From: an uncultured Bacteroides sp.
GTDB lineage: Bacteria > Bacteroidota > Bacteroidia > Bacteroidales > Bacteroidaceae
DNA: 64,000 nucleotides
Reading direction: 5' to 3'
NCBI GenBank assembly: GCA_949300425.1
Contig: CASGED010000038.1
Coordinates: forward strand, 1 to 64,000
Part shown: piece after piece, positions 44,356-53,020 of the stretch
Layout: each line of letters opens with the position of its first letter
How positions within the stretch are numbered: the first letter of the stretch is position 1
Notes under the pieces: generated by a model
Told to the model about the DNA's origin: nothing
Database searches by the model: none
The model's input: the letters and a program-made list of their open reading frames with translations, nothing else
Translations under genes and position numbers: made by a program

Positions 44356-47355
44356 ATGAAAAAGAAATATATTTCCGTATTGGCGCTGGCCTGCCTATTC
44401 TCGGCTTCGGCTTTGGCGCAACAAAAGATTACGGGTGTAGTAAAGGACGCCCAAGGTCAGCCTGTACTGGGTGCTTTGGTGACCGCAGTAGGCCATCCTG
44501 CTGAAAAATCCATTACCGACCAAGAAGGTGTGTTTACCCTAAACGCTAATCAAGGCGAATACATCGAAGTGGTGTACGCCGACAGTCAGAAAAAACGGTT
44601 CTGGATTAAAGGCGAAACATTGGAAATTTGTTTGGAAGACTTGGATGCCTATACCGAAAACCGCAGCAAACTGCAAAGCGGACGGGAACAGACCCAAGCC
44701 ATCTCGTCCCTGTCGGGCGAAGAAATTGCCAATAACTCAACTTTCAACGTGGGTAACTCACTGTACGGCATGTTGCCGGGCTTGATTGTGAAACAAAACA
44801 CCGGATGGACCGATGGCGCCACCTTGATGGTGCGCGGCGGAGGTTCGCAATCGTCACAATCGCCGCTCATCGTGGTAGACGGTATTCCGCGCACGTTGAA
44901 CTACCTCAACAACCTGGAAGTGGAAAGCATCTCCGTATTGAAAGACGGTGCCGCCACGGCATTGTGGGGAACACGCGGCGCCAACGGCGTAGTGGTAGTG
45001 ACCACTAAACGCGGACAGTACAACCAACGCGACATCGATGTGAACTATACGTATGGTATGGGACTGCCCATTAACCAACCGGAGTTTGTAGACGGTGTGA
45101 CGTACGCCCAAATGCGTAACGAAGCACTCTATTACGATGGCTTGTCGCTGGAGTATGACGCTACGGCGTTCGAGGCATTCCGCAACGGATCCAATCCGGA
45201 CGCTTTCCCCAATGTAGACTGGTTAGGAACCGCTTTGCGTGACTACACCACCAACCACCAACTGAACCTGACATTCCGAGGAGGCGGCAAACGTGTACGT
45301 TACTACACGGCCATCAACTACAAGAACGACCACGGTATCTTGGATAAGGACTTGGTGACTTCAACCGGCCGTTTCGACGCGCAATTCAAGAAGTACCGTC
45401 TCGATGCCCGTATGAACTTAGACATTGACGTGACCGACTATACACGGGTGTCTTTGAACATGTTCGGTTTGCTGCACGAGAACAACCGTCCCCGTGTGAC
45501 CGAAGACAATGTATTTACAGCATTGTTTAACGTACCCTCAGGAGCTTTCCCAATCCGTACAACGAATGGTTACTGGGGTAGCAATAACATTTTCCAGAAA
45601 AACCCCATCGCCCAAATCGCTGAGAACGGTTATTTCCGCAGCGACGAACGTATGTTACAGTCTGACCTGCGCATCTATCAAGACTTGTCATTAGTAACCC
45701 AAGGCTTGAAAGCAGAAGTAGGCATTTCGTATGACAACAGTGCTGTTTATCAGGAAACCGGAACACAAGAATATGAATACGAAGCACTGACGGTAACTCC
45801 GGGTGCTGTGTTGGGCGAATATAACATTCTGCGTAACATTGCCGGTGAGGAAAAGGCTCTCTCTATTTCCAACGGTGGCCTGAACAGCCAGTTCATGCGC
45901 TTAGTAATCGATGGACGAGTAGGTTACGACCGTGCCTTTGGCCTGCATGCCGTCAACGGAAGCTTGATGTACCGCCAAGAATCATATACAACTATGGGAC
46001 GTAACAACAGCCGCAAACGCCAGTCGGTTATCTTTACCGGCGGTTACAACTACGACAACCGCTACCTGGTAGACGTAGTTGTGAATCATAGCGGTACGAG
46101 CGTGTTGAGTGACGGTGACAAGTTCCGTACTTATCCCGCCATTTCGGCAGCATGGGTGCTTTCGAACGAAGCTTTTTGGAAGGACGCAAGCGACGTGATA
46201 GACTATTTCAAGATTCGTGCATCGTGGGGACGTTCCGGCAACGACAACATCAGCTATGACCTTGATGAACGCTATTGGGTAAGTTGTGGCGGTGGTCTCT
46301 TCAAAGATACTCCGGCCGGTTACGGTGGCCTTCATGCCGGCGATTTGGCAGTCTCCAATTTAGACATTGAGTTGGCCGACAAGTACAACTTCGGCATCGA
46401 TATGCGCCTGTTCAACCGTCTGTCTTTGACTGCCGACGCTTTTTACGACAAGCGGACAAAAACGCTGATTTCAGCCACCAATCTGTATTCAAGTGTTATC
46501 GGTACCGGTATTCCCCAATTGAACATGGGTGCCACCAATTCCAAGGGTATCGATTTGGGTCTGAACTGGGAAGACAAGGTCGGTAAGGACTTCAAGTACT
46601 ACGTGGGCGGAACCTTCTCGTACTTGCGTACCTGCATTGACGAGAACGGAGAAGGCTTCAAGCCATATGATTATTTATATAAGAAAGGCGACCGTATCGG
46701 CCAAGTGTACGGATTGGAAGCCATCGGCTACTTCCGTGATCAGGCGGACATTGACAATAGCCCCAAACAGATGTTCTCGTCGGTACGTCCGGGTGACATC
46801 AAGTATAAGGATCAGAACGGCGACGGCAAGATTGACTCGTATGACGAAGTGGCTATCGGCCATTCTTCCAGCATACCGGGCATTTACTACGGTATCAATC
46901 TGGGATTCGAATGGAAAGGTTTCGGTGTTGACGCCGTGTTCCAAGGTGTCGGACAATACAGCCGTATGCTGAATACCCGTTCCGTGTATTGGCCGCTGCG
47001 CAACAACAACAGTAACTTGAGCAAATGGTACTTGGAAGACCGCATACGCTGGACCGAAGACACCAAAGGCGTAGCCACCGCACCGCGCCTTACTACGCTG
47101 GACAATGCCAATAACTTCCGCAACAGCACGGAATGGTTGGAGAACGGTGCTTTCTTCAAACTGCGTAACCTCAACATCTACTACAATCTGCCGAAGAAGT
47201 GGATCAGCAGCCTGAAGATGGACCAATGCCAAGTCTATGTACGTGGCAATAACCTTTTCTCAATCGACCACGTGAAGTATCTGAACTGCGAAGACCTCTC
47301 GGTGAACTACCCGGATTTGATGTCCGTGTTCGTAGGTGTGAACATTAACTTCTAA
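44356..47355 (+). CDS. SusC-like TonB-dependent outer-membrane transporter (second pair)
   Basis: About 999 residues, with signal peptide (MKKKYISVLALACLFSASAL), carboxypeptidase-D-like domain (KITGVVKDAQGQPVLGALVT), plug (LIVVDGIPRTLNYLNNLEVE, SVLKDGAATALWGTRGANGV) and barrel. It differs clearly from the first SusC in this locus, so the two pairs probably take up different products or chain lengths of one substrate. It starts about 30 bases after the first SusD gene. Confidence 0.95.
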   Translation: MKKKYISVLALACLFSASALAQQKITGVVKDAQGQPVLGALVTAVGHPAEKSITDQEGVFTLNANQGEYIEVVYADSQKKRFWIKGETLEICLEDLDAYTENRSKLQSGREQTQAISSLSGEEIANNSTFNVGNSLYGMLPGLIVKQNTGWTDGATLMVRGGGSQSSQSPLIVVDGIPRTLNYLNNLEVESISVLKDGAATALWGTRGANGVVVVTTKRGQYNQRDIDVNYTYGMGLPINQPEFVDGVTYAQMRNEALYYDGLSLEYDATAFEAFRNGSNPDAFPNVDWLGTALRDYTTNHQLNLTFRGGGKRVRYYTAINYKNDHGILDKDLVTSTGRFDAQFKKYRLDARMNLDIDVTDYTRVSLNMFGLLHENNRPRVTEDNVFTALFNVPSGAFPIRTTNGYWGSNNIFQKNPIAQIAENGYFRSDERMLQSDLRIYQDLSLVTQGLKAEVGISYDNSAVYQETGTQEYEYEALTVTPGAVLGEYNILRNIAGEEKALSISNGGLNSQFMRLVIDGRVGYDRAFGLHAVNGSLMYRQESYTTMGRNNSRKRQSVIFTGGYNYDNRYLVDVVVNHSGTSVLSDGDKFRTYPAISAAWVLSNEAFWKDASDVIDYFKIRASWGRSGNDNISYDLDERYWVSCGGGLFKDTPAGYGGLHAGDLAVSNLDIELADKYNFGIDMRLFNRLSLTADAFYDKRTKTLISATNLYSSVIGTGIPQLNMGATNSKGIDLGLNWEDKVGKDFKYYVGGTFSYLRTCIDENGEGFKPYDYLYKKGDRIGQVYGLEAIGYFRDQADIDNSPKQMFSSVRPGDIKYKDQNGDGKIDSYDEVAIGHSSSIPGIYYGINLGFEWKGFGVDAVFQGVGQYSRMLNTRSVYWPLRNNNSNLSKWYLEDRIRWTEDTKGVATAPRLTTLDNANNFRNSTEWLENGAFFKLRNLNIYYNLPKKWISSLKMDQCQVYVRGNNLFSIDHVKYLNCEDLSVNYPDLMSVFVGVNINF

Positions 47356-47375
47356 AAAACAAGACTGAACGCAAT

Positions 47376-49055
47376 ATGAAAAAATTAATTTTAATCATAG
47401 CCGCATCCCTCACCTTGGGAGGATGCGATTTCCTGGACTTCGACGAATCTCAGGGAAAGACTCAGGATGAAGCCTACGGCTATTTTGACAATGTGTTGGC
47501 TTTGGGAAATGCCGCTTACCGCTCACTCCCCAAAGATTTTGGCGATGATATCGGCGATGCCCTGCGCGAAGCCGCTACCGACAATGCCGTGTACACTTGG
47601 GAAGACAATGCCGTGTATGACATTTACAATGACGTATGGAGTCCGTTGAACTTGATTGATAACCAATGGAGCAACTACTATAGCGTGATCTATGACATCA
47701 ACATGTTCTTACGTGACTATTCCGAAGAGAATTTGGAACGCCATAAATGGGACTCCAACTATCCGGACAATATTGAGAAGGCGAGAATGTCGTTGCGCGA
47801 GGTAAGGGTGTTGCGTGCCCTCTACTATTTTGAATTGGTAAAACGCTATGGTGACGTGCCTTTGTTGACTGAACCGATGGAATTGGACCAAATCAATAGC
47901 GTTACTAAGACCAAAGCAAGCGAGATTCTGAACTTCGTAGCAACTGAATGTGCTGCTGTAGCCGATGAATTGCCATTGGACCACAATGACTTTTTCGGCG
48001 AGACCGGTCGTGTAACCAAGGGGGCAGCCCTTGCCATCCGCGCCCGTGCATTGCTCTATGCGGCCAGTCCGCTGTTGTGCGAAGGAGATGCTTCTGCAGC
48101 GTGGAAAGCCGCAGCCGAAGCTGCCCACGATGTGATTGCCATGAATTATTACAGCCTTCCGCCCATCGACCAGGATCCCTTGTACGACCCCAACTTGGGC
48201 GATGCTGTATTACAGTCGCCGCAACTGATCTTTGAAACCCGTACCAATGCCAGCCTGACATTCGAGACCTGCAACTTGCCGATTGGTTTCGCCAACGGTA
48301 CGAACAGCGGTAATACGCCGACCCAGAATCTGGTAGATGAGTTTGAAATGAAAGACGGAACTTCTTTCGACTGGAATAATGCTACGCACGTGCAGAATAT
48401 GTATTATGACAAAGCCGGCAATCCGACTCGCGATCCGCGCTTTTATCACACCGTGCTTGCCAATGGTATGAAGTTTATGAATACTCAAATTGATACGTAT
48501 GAAGGCGGTCGTTTCGGTGCCCCCATTACCGGAGCCACACGAACCGGCTATTACCTGAAAAAGTTGGTCAATGAAACGGTCGTGCTGACGCCGCCCAATA
48601 CCGTCACCAAGAACCACCATTACCCGACTTACCGCTATGCGGAAGTGTTGCTGAACTACGCCGAGGCACTGAACGAATGGCAAGGGCCGGACTATACTGA
48701 TGCCACTTGCACACTCTCTGCACGCCAGGCATTGAACCAAGTACGCCAAGCAGCAGGTATGCCCAATGTAAGAGGTGCCGGTGACCAGAACTCATTCCGT
48801 ACAGCTGTGCGCCACGAACGCCGCGTAGAACTGGCATTTGAAGACCATCGCTTCTGGGACATCCGCCGTTGGAAGATTGGCAATGTGGTAGAACAAATCT
48901 ACGGTGTACACATCCGCAAGAATGGAGCTAACTTTGAGTACACCCGCCAATTGGTGCAAAACCGAATTTGGGATGACAAGATGTACCTGTACCCGATTCC
49001 ACAGAACGAGATTTATGTGAATCCCAACTTGACCCAAAATCCGGGCTGGGAATGA
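47376..49055 (+). CDS. SusD-like surface glycan-binding lipoprotein (second pair)
   Basis: 559 residues, with signal peptide and lipobox (MKKLILIIAASLTLGGCDFL), then the SusD fold: VRVLRALYYFELVKRYGDVP, GAALAIRARALLYAASPLL, RRVELAFEDHRFWDIRRWKI, and YLYPIPQNEIYVNPNLTQNP at the end. Partner of the SusC-like protein 21 bases upstream. Confidence 0.95.
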   Translation: MKKLILIIAASLTLGGCDFLDFDESQGKTQDEAYGYFDNVLALGNAAYRSLPKDFGDDIGDALREAATDNAVYTWEDNAVYDIYNDVWSPLNLIDNQWSNYYSVIYDINMFLRDYSEENLERHKWDSNYPDNIEKARMSLREVRVLRALYYFELVKRYGDVPLLTEPMELDQINSVTKTKASEILNFVATECAAVADELPLDHNDFFGETGRVTKGAALAIRARALLYAASPLLCEGDASAAWKAAAEAAHDVIAMNYYSLPPIDQDPLYDPNLGDAVLQSPQLIFETRTNASLTFETCNLPIGFANGTNSGNTPTQNLVDEFEMKDGTSFDWNNATHVQNMYYDKAGNPTRDPRFYHTVLANGMKFMNTQIDTYEGGRFGAPITGATRTGYYLKKLVNETVVLTPPNTVTKNHHYPTYRYAEVLLNYAEALNEWQGPDYTDATCTLSARQALNQVRQAAGMPNVRGAGDQNSFRTAVRHERRVELAFEDHRFWDIRRWKIGNVVEQIYGVHIRKNGANFEYTRQLVQNRIWDDKMYLYPIPQNEIYVNPNLTQNPGWE

Positions 49056-49073
49056 TAAATAGAAGTTTAACCT

Positions 49074-50663
49074 ATGAATGTTACAAAAATGACAAATAAA
49101 TTGATACAGCATCTGTTGATAGGAGGAGGCTTGCTTGCAGGCCTCGCCTCCTGCGCGGACGAGTCGATAGCCTTGACGGATGTCAGGTATCCGACTTACG
49201 AGCGTTTAGATACGGCCGGTTACGAAGGATACGAATTGGTTTGGGCCGAAGAATTTGACCAAGACGGACGTCCCAACCCGTCTTATTGGGTGTACGACGA
49301 AGGCTATATGCGCAATGAAGAAGCACAAGACTACCTAAGCGATGATCCTCGCACTTCGCGCGTCGAAGGCGGCGACCTGATAATCGAAGCATTTAAGGAC
49401 CCGCACGAAGGTGTGAATAAGTGGACCGGTGAGCCTTACCACTTCGACTATTCTTCCGCCGAACTGACTACCAAAGGTAAGGTAGACTTCCAATACGGAC
49501 GTCTGGACATCGCCGCCAAAATACCGACAGGCCGCGGTGTGTGGCCGGCATTTTGGTTAAGACCGACTAATGCCCTTGAAGGTAAATACGCCGAAATAGA
49601 CATCATGGAATATGTTTGGGGAAACAACGAGGATCACGACACGTATTATGTAACCTTGCACACGCAGGCTACCAATGACGGACTGGCCGAGCGTTGGTCG
49701 GGTAATATGAGCTCACCCACGCTCGAATCGAACTACCATCTTTACTCCTTGGTATGGGATGAGGAATCAATTCAGGTGTTGTTTGACAACGAAGTGGTTT
49801 GCACTGCCGAGAAGGAAGAAGACATGACGCTGGATTATTGGCCCTTCGACCAACCGTTCTTTCTTATCATGAACGTGGCCGTAGGCGGCGGATGGGGCGG
49901 CTCGTGGGGAATCGACGAGACCATCTTCCCCAAACAGATGAATGTGAAGTACATCCGTTACTACAAGCCCATCGAAGTCAGTATGCCGGGCGAAGGTGGC
50001 CAAGTGGATGAGGGTGCCGAGTATATCGTCAATGGTGGTTTTGAAGCCGACATGGATGCTTCGCAGTTGCCGAAAGTTGGCCCGCGCAGTGACATCGAAT
50101 ATGAAAAAGCCCTCAACTTCGTCAACCGTTGGTGGGTAATCAACCACAATAATGCTGCTTTGGTCATTGACGAAACGGATGGTGCCAATGAGACAAGCCG
50201 TTCGATGAAGTACAGCAATACCAAACTGAACAACTGGTATAGCACCGATATGTCTATGTGCATCCAAAATGTTCCGGCTGGTAAATATACACTCAGTTTT
50301 TGGGCTAAGAGCAACCAAGCATCATCTCCGATGGCCATCAACCTGGCATTATGTGAGACGGCTGATGATATGAAATTGCTCTACAAAGAATGGAAATCGT
50401 TGGTAAAAGAGAACGGAAAGACTGTCATCAAGCAGAAAGAAGCAGGTGCCAGCGGTGACCTCTACTGCTTGAGTTCAGAAATTATAAGTACGGAATGGAA
50501 ACAGTATTCCATTACTTTGGACATTCCAGAAAACATCCTGCTGAAATTGGTACTGAAGCCACAAACTTCGGGCACACCCGGTCTGAATTCCTACAAGCTC
50601 CAGACTCCGGCCGAGAACTTGGAATTCTGGTTTGATGAATTCTCCTTGAAAGAAAAGAAATAA
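49074..50663 (+). CDS. GH16 endo-glycanase lipoprotein with C-terminal carbohydrate-binding module
   Basis: 529 residues. The lipobox (LAGLASCADE) suggests surface attachment. A GH16 jelly roll (about 50-310) carries the signature AEIDIMEYVWG (E-x-D-x-x-E: nucleophile and acid/base) and VTLHTQ. A second beta-sandwich (about 320-529; EYIVNGGFEADMDA, NVPAGKYTLSFWAKSN) resembles CBM4/9/22-type modules. GH16 contains beta-1,3(4)-glucanases, agarases and galactanases; subfamily cannot be fixed here. In the locus it is probably the surface enzyme that first cuts the polymer for import. A terminator follows, so later genes may need their own promoter. Confidence 0.88.
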   Translation: MNVTKMTNKLIQHLLIGGGLLAGLASCADESIALTDVRYPTYERLDTAGYEGYELVWAEEFDQDGRPNPSYWVYDEGYMRNEEAQDYLSDDPRTSRVEGGDLIIEAFKDPHEGVNKWTGEPYHFDYSSAELTTKGKVDFQYGRLDIAAKIPTGRGVWPAFWLRPTNALEGKYAEIDIMEYVWGNNEDHDTYYVTLHTQATNDGLAERWSGNMSSPTLESNYHLYSLVWDEESIQVLFDNEVVCTAEKEEDMTLDYWPFDQPFFLIMNVAVGGGWGGSWGIDETIFPKQMNVKYIRYYKPIEVSMPGEGGQVDEGAEYIVNGGFEADMDASQLPKVGPRSDIEYEKALNFVNRWWVINHNNAALVIDETDGANETSRSMKYSNTKLNNWYSTDMSMCIQNVPAGKYTLSFWAKSNQASSPMAINLALCETADDMKLLYKEWKSLVKENGKTVIKQKEAGASGDLYCLSSEIISTEWKQYSITLDIPENILLKLVLKPQTSGTPGLNSYKLQTPAENLEFWFDEFSLKEKK

Positions 50664-50689
50664 GATTTTCTCAGGATAATGAATAATTT

Positions 50690-50735
50690 GGGGCTTCTGT
50701 ACGATGATTTTTTCTTGCAGAAGTCCCATTTTTAG
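50690..50735 (+). terminator. Terminator between GH16 and the first lyase gene
   Basis: GGGGCTTCTG (50690-50699) pairs with CAGAAGTCCC (50718-50727), followed by ATTTTTA. It could attenuate rather than fully stop PUL transcription. Confidence 0.7.
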
Positions 50736-50737
50736 TT

Positions 50738-50745
50738 TAATTTTG
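50738..50745 (+). promoter_or_regulatory. -7 box before the PL8 genes
   Basis: TAATTTTG, 23 bases before the PL8 start and directly after the terminator; a weak TTG lies about 20 bases upstream. Confidence 0.45.
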
Positions 50746-50768
50746 CTCAATCTAAAAATATAAATGTC

Positions 50769-52994
50769 ATGAACCTAAAACAATTTATCCAACTATCCGG
50801 AATCGCCTTATTCCTGACAGTCACCCCTGCGTTTGTTTTTGCATCTTGTAGTGACGACAACGTTGTCGAAGAACCGGTTACACCACCTGACGATGACGAT
50901 GATGATAAAGAAGAAGAAAAGCCGGACGAAGCCTTGCTAAAGACTTGCCAAACCATCCTCGAACGAATCAAAAACGCCAATTTGCCCACCAACGCATCCA
51001 ATGTGGAAAAAGATGTTGCCAAATGGATGGAACAACTCCGCGAAGACGGCTCCTTTCCCGACATCAACTATACCGATCGTGCGTACAGTTGGATTCCCGG
51101 CAACCACCTGACACGAGTCAAACAAATGGCCCAAGCCTATGTCTTGAACGAAAGCAAGTATTACGGAAACGAAGACTTATACCAACAAATCGTTCAAGCC
51201 CTCACGTATTGGAACACCGTCCATCCGGTGTGTGACAACTGGTACCATAACCAGATTTCCGCACCGCAAGATATGAGCACTATCCTCGTCCTGATGCGTT
51301 ACGGCAAAACACCCGTTCCCGAAGAACTGGAAGACAGCATTCTCCTCTATATGAAACAGACCGGAGGTGATCCAGAAGAGCAGACAGGTGCCAACAAGAC
51401 TGATGTTGCCTTGCATTGGCTATACCGAGGATGCCTGCAAACAGATAAAAGCGTTATGGACAAAGCAGTGCTCCACTCGTTTATGCCTCTGGCTTATGTC
51501 GCCTCCAATCAAGAAGGAGTCCAGTACGACTTGTCGTACTTCCAGCACGGACCGCAACTGTACATTGGCGGATATGCTCCGGTCATGCTCAGCGGTGTGA
51601 CCCAAGTAGCGGAATATACGGCAGACACCGACTATAAGTTATCTCCCAACCAACTGAATGTACTGTATAAATTCATCAACGACACGTACATGAAAAGCAT
51701 CCGAGGACATGTACAATTCTACAACATCGTAGGTCGTAGCGTCAGCCGTCCGGGAGCCTTGAATTGCAGCAGTTTTACCCGAACCCTTGAAAAAATGAAA
51801 AAGATAGACCCTGCCCACAGTGCCGAATACGACAAACATATCGCCACCTTGAAAGGCAGTGGCTACGGTTCCGTCACCGACAATTTCACTCACTACTACA
51901 TCGGCGACTGGAGCCTGTTCCAAGGTAAGGACTATTCCGTAGGCGTGCGCATGGCTTCCAAACGTACCCGGAAATGCGAAAACGGAAATAAAGAAAACCT
52001 GAAAGGATTCTTCATGAGCGATGGTTCCATGAACTTGGCTTTGGAAGGAGACGAGTATTTTGACATCTTCCCGGTGTGGGACTGGAATCGGGTGCCCGGA
52101 GTGACCAATCCGCAAATGGCTGAGATTCCTTTGGGTAAAGCATGGGGCGAGGAAGGCGAATCCGATTTCTGCGGAGGCCTGTCCGTCGGTGCAAACGGAT
52201 TGTCCGGATTCAGATTTGAAGGCAACACGCACGGCGTCAGCATGTCGGCCAACAAAGCTTGGTTCTTCTTGAATGGCAGAATCGTATGCTTGGGCAGTGG
52301 CATCACTTCCACCATGGCAGAGCCTGTCAATACCACTGTAGACCAATGCAGTTTCAAGGGTAACTTGGCATACGCCGCAAACGGACAGGAGAATACCGCC
52401 TCGATGGGTACCGAAGTAACCGATGAAGCCTTAGATTGGATATGGCATGGTCGTGTGGGTTATTTCTTCCCTGAAGGGCAAAAAGTTTCCCTCAAAGCCG
52501 AAAAACGTAGCGGGAACTGGTATGACATCAATAATACCAAAAGCAAAGATCCGGTCGAAAAAGAAGTATGCACCATTTGGCTGAACCATGGGACAGCACC
52601 GGTAGACGCAACTTATAGCTACATCATCGTACCGGGCATCGACAATGCGGGAGCTATGAAGAGCTATCGGACGGAAGATACAGAAATCTTGGCCAATTCG
52701 GCAACCGTACAAGCCGTGCACGATGTAGCAAACGGCATGGTCCAAGCCTTGTTCTACCAAAAAGGAAGTATCGAGGTCGGCGAAATGAAAATTACAGTAG
52801 ACCATCCGTGCGCATTGATGCTGAAAAAAAGCGGAAACAATTTCGAACTCTACTTTGCAGACCCTTCTCACCAATTGACCAGTTTGACCATTACCATAGA
52901 GTACAATGGTAAACGGCAGACGTACACTTACGACGCATTTGGTGAAGACGGTGCCTACAAAGGGATGACGCACCAAGCGCAGTTGACTTTTTAA
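50769..52994 (+). CDS. Polysaccharide lyase family 8 lipoprotein
   Basis: 741 residues. The lipobox (VFASCSDD) is followed by a very acidic linker (about 35-55). The alpha-toroid has the PL8 pattern: CDNWYHNQIS (charge-neutralising Asn), YFQHGPQLYIGGYAP (catalytic His and Tyr) and VGRSVSRPG (Arg). The beta-sandwich C-terminal part includes TIWLNHGTAPVDATYSYIIV, typical of PL8. PL8 enzymes beta-eliminate next to uronic acids in hyaluronan, chondroitin or xanthan. The rest of the PUL has no sulfatase or GH88, so an unsulfated, possibly microbial or plant uronate glycan is more likely than chondroitin sulfate. The exact substrate is unknown. Confidence 0.88.
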   Translation: MNLKQFIQLSGIALFLTVTPAFVFASCSDDNVVEEPVTPPDDDDDDKEEEKPDEALLKTCQTILERIKNANLPTNASNVEKDVAKWMEQLREDGSFPDINYTDRAYSWIPGNHLTRVKQMAQAYVLNESKYYGNEDLYQQIVQALTYWNTVHPVCDNWYHNQISAPQDMSTILVLMRYGKTPVPEELEDSILLYMKQTGGDPEEQTGANKTDVALHWLYRGCLQTDKSVMDKAVLHSFMPLAYVASNQEGVQYDLSYFQHGPQLYIGGYAPVMLSGVTQVAEYTADTDYKLSPNQLNVLYKFINDTYMKSIRGHVQFYNIVGRSVSRPGALNCSSFTRTLEKMKKIDPAHSAEYDKHIATLKGSGYGSVTDNFTHYYIGDWSLFQGKDYSVGVRMASKRTRKCENGNKENLKGFFMSDGSMNLALEGDEYFDIFPVWDWNRVPGVTNPQMAEIPLGKAWGEEGESDFCGGLSVGANGLSGFRFEGNTHGVSMSANKAWFFLNGRIVCLGSGITSTMAEPVNTTVDQCSFKGNLAYAANGQENTASMGTEVTDEALDWIWHGRVGYFFPEGQKVSLKAEKRSGNWYDINNTKSKDPVEKEVCTIWLNHGTAPVDATYSYIIVPGIDNAGAMKSYRTEDTEILANSATVQAVHDVANGMVQALFYQKGSIEVGEMKITVDHPCALMLKKSGNNFELYFADPSHQLTSLTITIEYNGKRQTYTYDAFGEDGAYKGMTHQAQLTF

Positions 52995-53020
52995 ACCATA
53001 CTCCTTATATATTTGAACCT